From the NCBI GenBank assembly GCA_036226585.1, contig CP108997.1, positions 6,758,001 to 6,822,000 on the forward strand: 64,000 bases of DNA, given 5' to 3'. Every line of letters starts with the position of its first letter. Position 1 is the stretch's first letter. The translations under genes were made by a program, and so were the position numbers. The notes beneath the pieces are model-generated. The model did no database searches, was not told the DNA's origin, and saw nothing but the letters and a program-made list of their open reading frames with translations. This stretch comes from Streptomyces sp. NBC_00708 (GTDB taxonomy: Bacteria; Actinomycetota; Actinomycetes; Streptomycetales; Streptomycetaceae). Below are positions 62,125 to 64,000 of this stretch, one piece after another.

Positions 62125-62904
62125 ATGAACTCCATATCTGTCAGAGCCCTGCTGGTCCGCGGCATGCTGGCCGGCCTGGTCGCGGGCGCGCTCGCACTGG
62201 TCGTCGCCTACTTCCTCGGCGAGTCCCGCGTGGACGCGGCCATCGCGCTCGAAGAAGCGGCCCACAGCGCCCACGGCCACGACCACGGCGCCGCCGAGGA
62301 ACTCGTCAGCCGCAGCATGCAGTCCACCGCGGGCCTCGCCACCGGTGTGCTCGTGTTCGGTGTAGCGGTCGGCGGCATCGCCGCGCTCGTCTTCTGCTAC
62401 GCGCTGGGCCGCATGGGCCGGTTCGGTCCGCGTGCCACGGCCGCGCTGATCGCGGGCGCCGCGCTGGTGAGCGTGTACGTCGTGCCGTTCCTGAAGTACC
62501 CGGCCAACCCGCCGGCCGTCGGCAACCCCGACACCATCGGCAAACGCACCGCGCTGTTCTTCCTGATGGTCGCCCTCAGTGTGCTGCTCGCCGTCGCCGC
62601 CGTCATCATCGGCAAGCGGCTGGCGCCCCGCCTGGGCAACTGGAACGCGACGGTCGCGGCGGCGGCGGGCTACGTACTGCTGATCGGTCTCGCGTACGTG
62701 TTCCTGCCCTCGTTCAACGAGGTCGGCAAGGACTTCCCGGCCACGCTGCTGTGGCAGTTCCGGCTGGCCACGCTCGCGGTGCAGGTCACGCTCTGGACCA
62801 CGTTCGGCCTGGTCTTCGGCCATCTCACCGAACGGCTGCTCGTACCGAGGGCCGACGCGCTCGCGGGCGGCCGGACGGACCGGACGGCCGCGGCCGTGGG
62901 ATGA
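62125..62904 (+). CDS. cbtA: Cobalt transporter CbtA
   Basis: A 259-residue integral membrane protein with about six hydrophobic segments. The N-terminal SVRALLVRGMLAGLVAGALA, the external AHSAHGHDHG His cluster and FLKYPANPPAVGNPDTI are family marks. Imports cobalt for B12 synthesis with CbtB. It starts 32 nt after cbtB with AGGGGAA upstream. Confidence 0.93.
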   Translation: MNSISVRALLVRGMLAGLVAGALALVVAYFLGESRVDAAIALEEAAHSAHGHDHGAAEELVSRSMQSTAGLATGVLVFGVAVGGIAALVFCYALGRMGRFGPRATAALIAGAALVSVYVVPFLKYPANPPAVGNPDTIGKRTALFFLMVALSVLLAVAAVIIGKRLAPRLGNWNATVAAAAGYVLLIGLAYVFLPSFNEVGKDFPATLLWQFRLATLAVQVTLWTTFGLVFGHLTERLLVPRADALAGGRTDRTAAAVG

Positions 62905-62923
62905 CGGTCGCCGTACGCGCCGC

Positions 62924-62968
62924 AACGGGCGGAGCCCGCCGGGTGGTTACCGGCGGGCTCCGCCCGTT
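62924..62968. terminator. Perfect 19-bp hairpin between cbtA and GNAT gene
   Basis: Arms 62924-62942 and 62950-62968 are perfect complements around 7 nt, between converging genes. Confidence 0.9.
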
Positions 62969-63463
62969 CTACGCCGCCCACTCGACGGCGTAGAACCGCA
63001 GCGAGGCGTCCTCACCCACGAGGCGCATCCCGGCCGCCGTCATGACGTGCTGGGAGGCGAGGTTCCCGGCATCGGCGTCCCCGAGCACCCGGGCGACACC
63101 CTGTTCCCGGGCGAACCGGAGCAGCGCCCGGAGCGCCTCGGAGGCGTATCCCTGCCCGCGCACCGACTCCACGAGCCCGTAGCCGACGGTGACGCCGCCC
63201 CGCTCGTCCGGTACCCCGTGGAAGCCGATGCCGCCGATGACCACCCCGTCCGTACGGAGCCGTATCTCGTACGAGCCGAACGGGGTCGGATCGCCCCTCT
63301 CCGCGTGCGTGGCGAGGAAGCGTGCAGCGGCCCCCCGGTCGCCGGGGGACGGGTAGCCGGGGGCCCAGCGCACACCGGCCGCGGGCGCACCGGTCGCCAC
63401 GTGCTCGGCGTCGGCGACGGTCATGGCGTGCAGCAGCAGACGCGGTGTTTCGAGATCACTCAT
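62969..63463 (-). CDS. GNAT acetyltransferase, RimJ/RimL type
   Basis: A 164-residue GNAT N-acetyltransferase. LETPRLLLHAMTVADAEHV begins the fold, GGIGFHGVPDERGGVTVGYGLVE spans strands 4-5 and RGQGYASEAL is the acetyl-CoA loop (Q/R-x-x-G-x-A type). Substrate could be a protein N-terminus, an amine or a drug. ATG 63463 is selected over the upstream one. Confidence 0.9.
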   Translation of the reverse strand: MSDLETPRLLLHAMTVADAEHVATGAPAAGVRWAPGYPSPGDRGAAARFLATHAERGDPTPFGSYEIRLRTDGVVIGGIGFHGVPDERGGVTVGYGLVESVRGQGYASEALRALLRFAREQGVARVLGDADAGNLASQHVMTAAGMRLVGEDASLRFYAVEWAA

Positions 63464-63548
63464 GACCCTGTGGAGTATCACGCGACCGCCGGTCCCGGCA
63501 CCCGGATATGTCCCGCCCAGGTGCTGATCCGGGTGCGGTCGTGCGCGG

Positions 63549-63896
63549 CTACGCGGACCCGAGGTCCCCGGACAGCGCGGCGGCCAGCCGCAACTGCGTG
63601 TCCGCCTCGGCCTGCCGCCCCTGTCGCTCCAGGGTGCGGCCGAGCATCAGCCGGGCGTAGTGCTCCACGGGGTCGCGCTCCAGGACCGCCCGCAGCTCGG
63701 TCTCCGCCCGCCCGAGACTCGCCGAGTGGTAGTACGCACGCGCCAGCAGCAGCCGGGGCGCGACCTGCTCCGGGACCTCCTCCACGAGGCCGCCGAGAAT
63801 GCGGGCCGCGGTCGCGTACTCCTTCGCGTCGAAGAAGAAGCCCGCGCGCTCCCAGCGCTCGGCGGCGGTGCCGAACTCGTAGTAGCTGTCGCTCAT
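63549..63896 (-). CDS. Tetratricopeptide-repeat protein, 115 aa
   Basis: A 115-residue soluble protein of three helix-pair repeats of TPR type: WERAGFFFDAKEYATAARIL, LARAYYHSASLGRAETELR and LMLGRTLERQGRQAEADTQL. Such repeats bind peptide partners. The start at 63896 has AAGGAG. A stretch to the right (63897-64000) contains an AT-rich patch near 63970-63990 that may hold its promoter. Confidence 0.85.
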   Translation of the reverse strand: MSDSYYEFGTAAERWERAGFFFDAKEYATAARILGGLVEEVPEQVAPRLLLARAYYHSASLGRAETELRAVLERDPVEHYARLMLGRTLERQGRQAEADTQLRLAAALSGDLGSA

Positions 63897-64000
63897 GTCA
63901 TCTCCTTGGTCGAGCGGGTCCGCCGGGGGGCTCCCACGGGCGTCCGATCCGCACAACACGCACAGATGGTTTAACATTCCACTAAATATTCGGCGTGGGC

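Overview
The window looks like a chromosome segment of a Streptomyces species. Base composition is very GC-rich, with G or C at almost every third codon position. Ribosome binding sites are GGAGG-like, GTG and TTG starts are common, and two genes carry the rare TTA leucine codon read by the bldA tRNA. The gene types also fit the genus: ergothioneine egtABCD, class F sortase, DUF574 methyltransferase, DUF6777 lipoprotein, and chitinases with DasR-like operators. From memory, the order rmdA - LysR - sdhCAB ... egtDCBA matches S. coelicolor around SCO0928 to SCO0910. No rRNA, tRNA, insertion sequence, prophage or CRISPR array was found.

Region 1 (1-9.7 kb) handles nitrogen. After two tiny peptide ORFs and a tandem pair of fluoride-channel genes comes a compact operon: urea transporter, ureA, a CbiX-like chelatase with an 18-His tail, ureB, ureC, ureF, ureG, ureD and an Amt ammonium channel. 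Urea is imported and hydrolysed, nickel is delivered by the accessory proteins, and ammonium is moved by Amt. Region 2 (9.7-19 kb) holds a lipase-maturation-factor homologue, a DUF1990/YndJ pair behind two perfect palindromic operators, a DUF6777 lipoprotein, a carotenoid oxygenase, a DasR-type chitinase and an iron-box ferredoxin reductase.

Region 3 (19-36 kb) is regulation and surface biology. It contains a PAS/GAF/SpoIIE phosphatase with a kinase-like tail, a WS/DGAT acyltransferase, a short L-fucose-type catabolic operon, an Fpg-family glycosylase and a translationally coupled module of LytTR regulator, small membrane protein, Na+/solute symporter and LytS-type kinase. It continues with a convergent overlapping ECF sigma/zinc-finger pair, a stress protein, and a class F sortase beside two secreted paralogues that share an unusual QGGLGGS C-terminal signal. 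Region 4 (36-44 kb) has a DUF574 methyltransferase coupled to a GGDEF-EAL protein (RmdA-like), then a LysR regulator divergent from succinate dehydrogenase sdhCAB.

Region 5 (44-64 kb) contains a second chitinase and a sugar-binding lipoprotein whose promoters share the same 12-bp operator, a UvrA paralogue, dodecin, egtABCD (TTA codon in egtA), a PARG-like macrodomain protein, a PemK/MazF-like protein, a LacI regulator with a TTA codon, thioredoxin, a flavin disulfide reductase homologue and a GH16 glucanase. It ends with a cobalamin riboswitch controlling cbtB-cbtA next to a histidine-phosphatase-fold protein that has lost its catalytic histidines, then a GNAT acetyltransferase and a TPR protein. 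The strongest candidates for undescribed biology are the sortase F / QGGLGGS pair, the peptide ORFs at the left edge, and the His-rich chelatase inside the urease operon.
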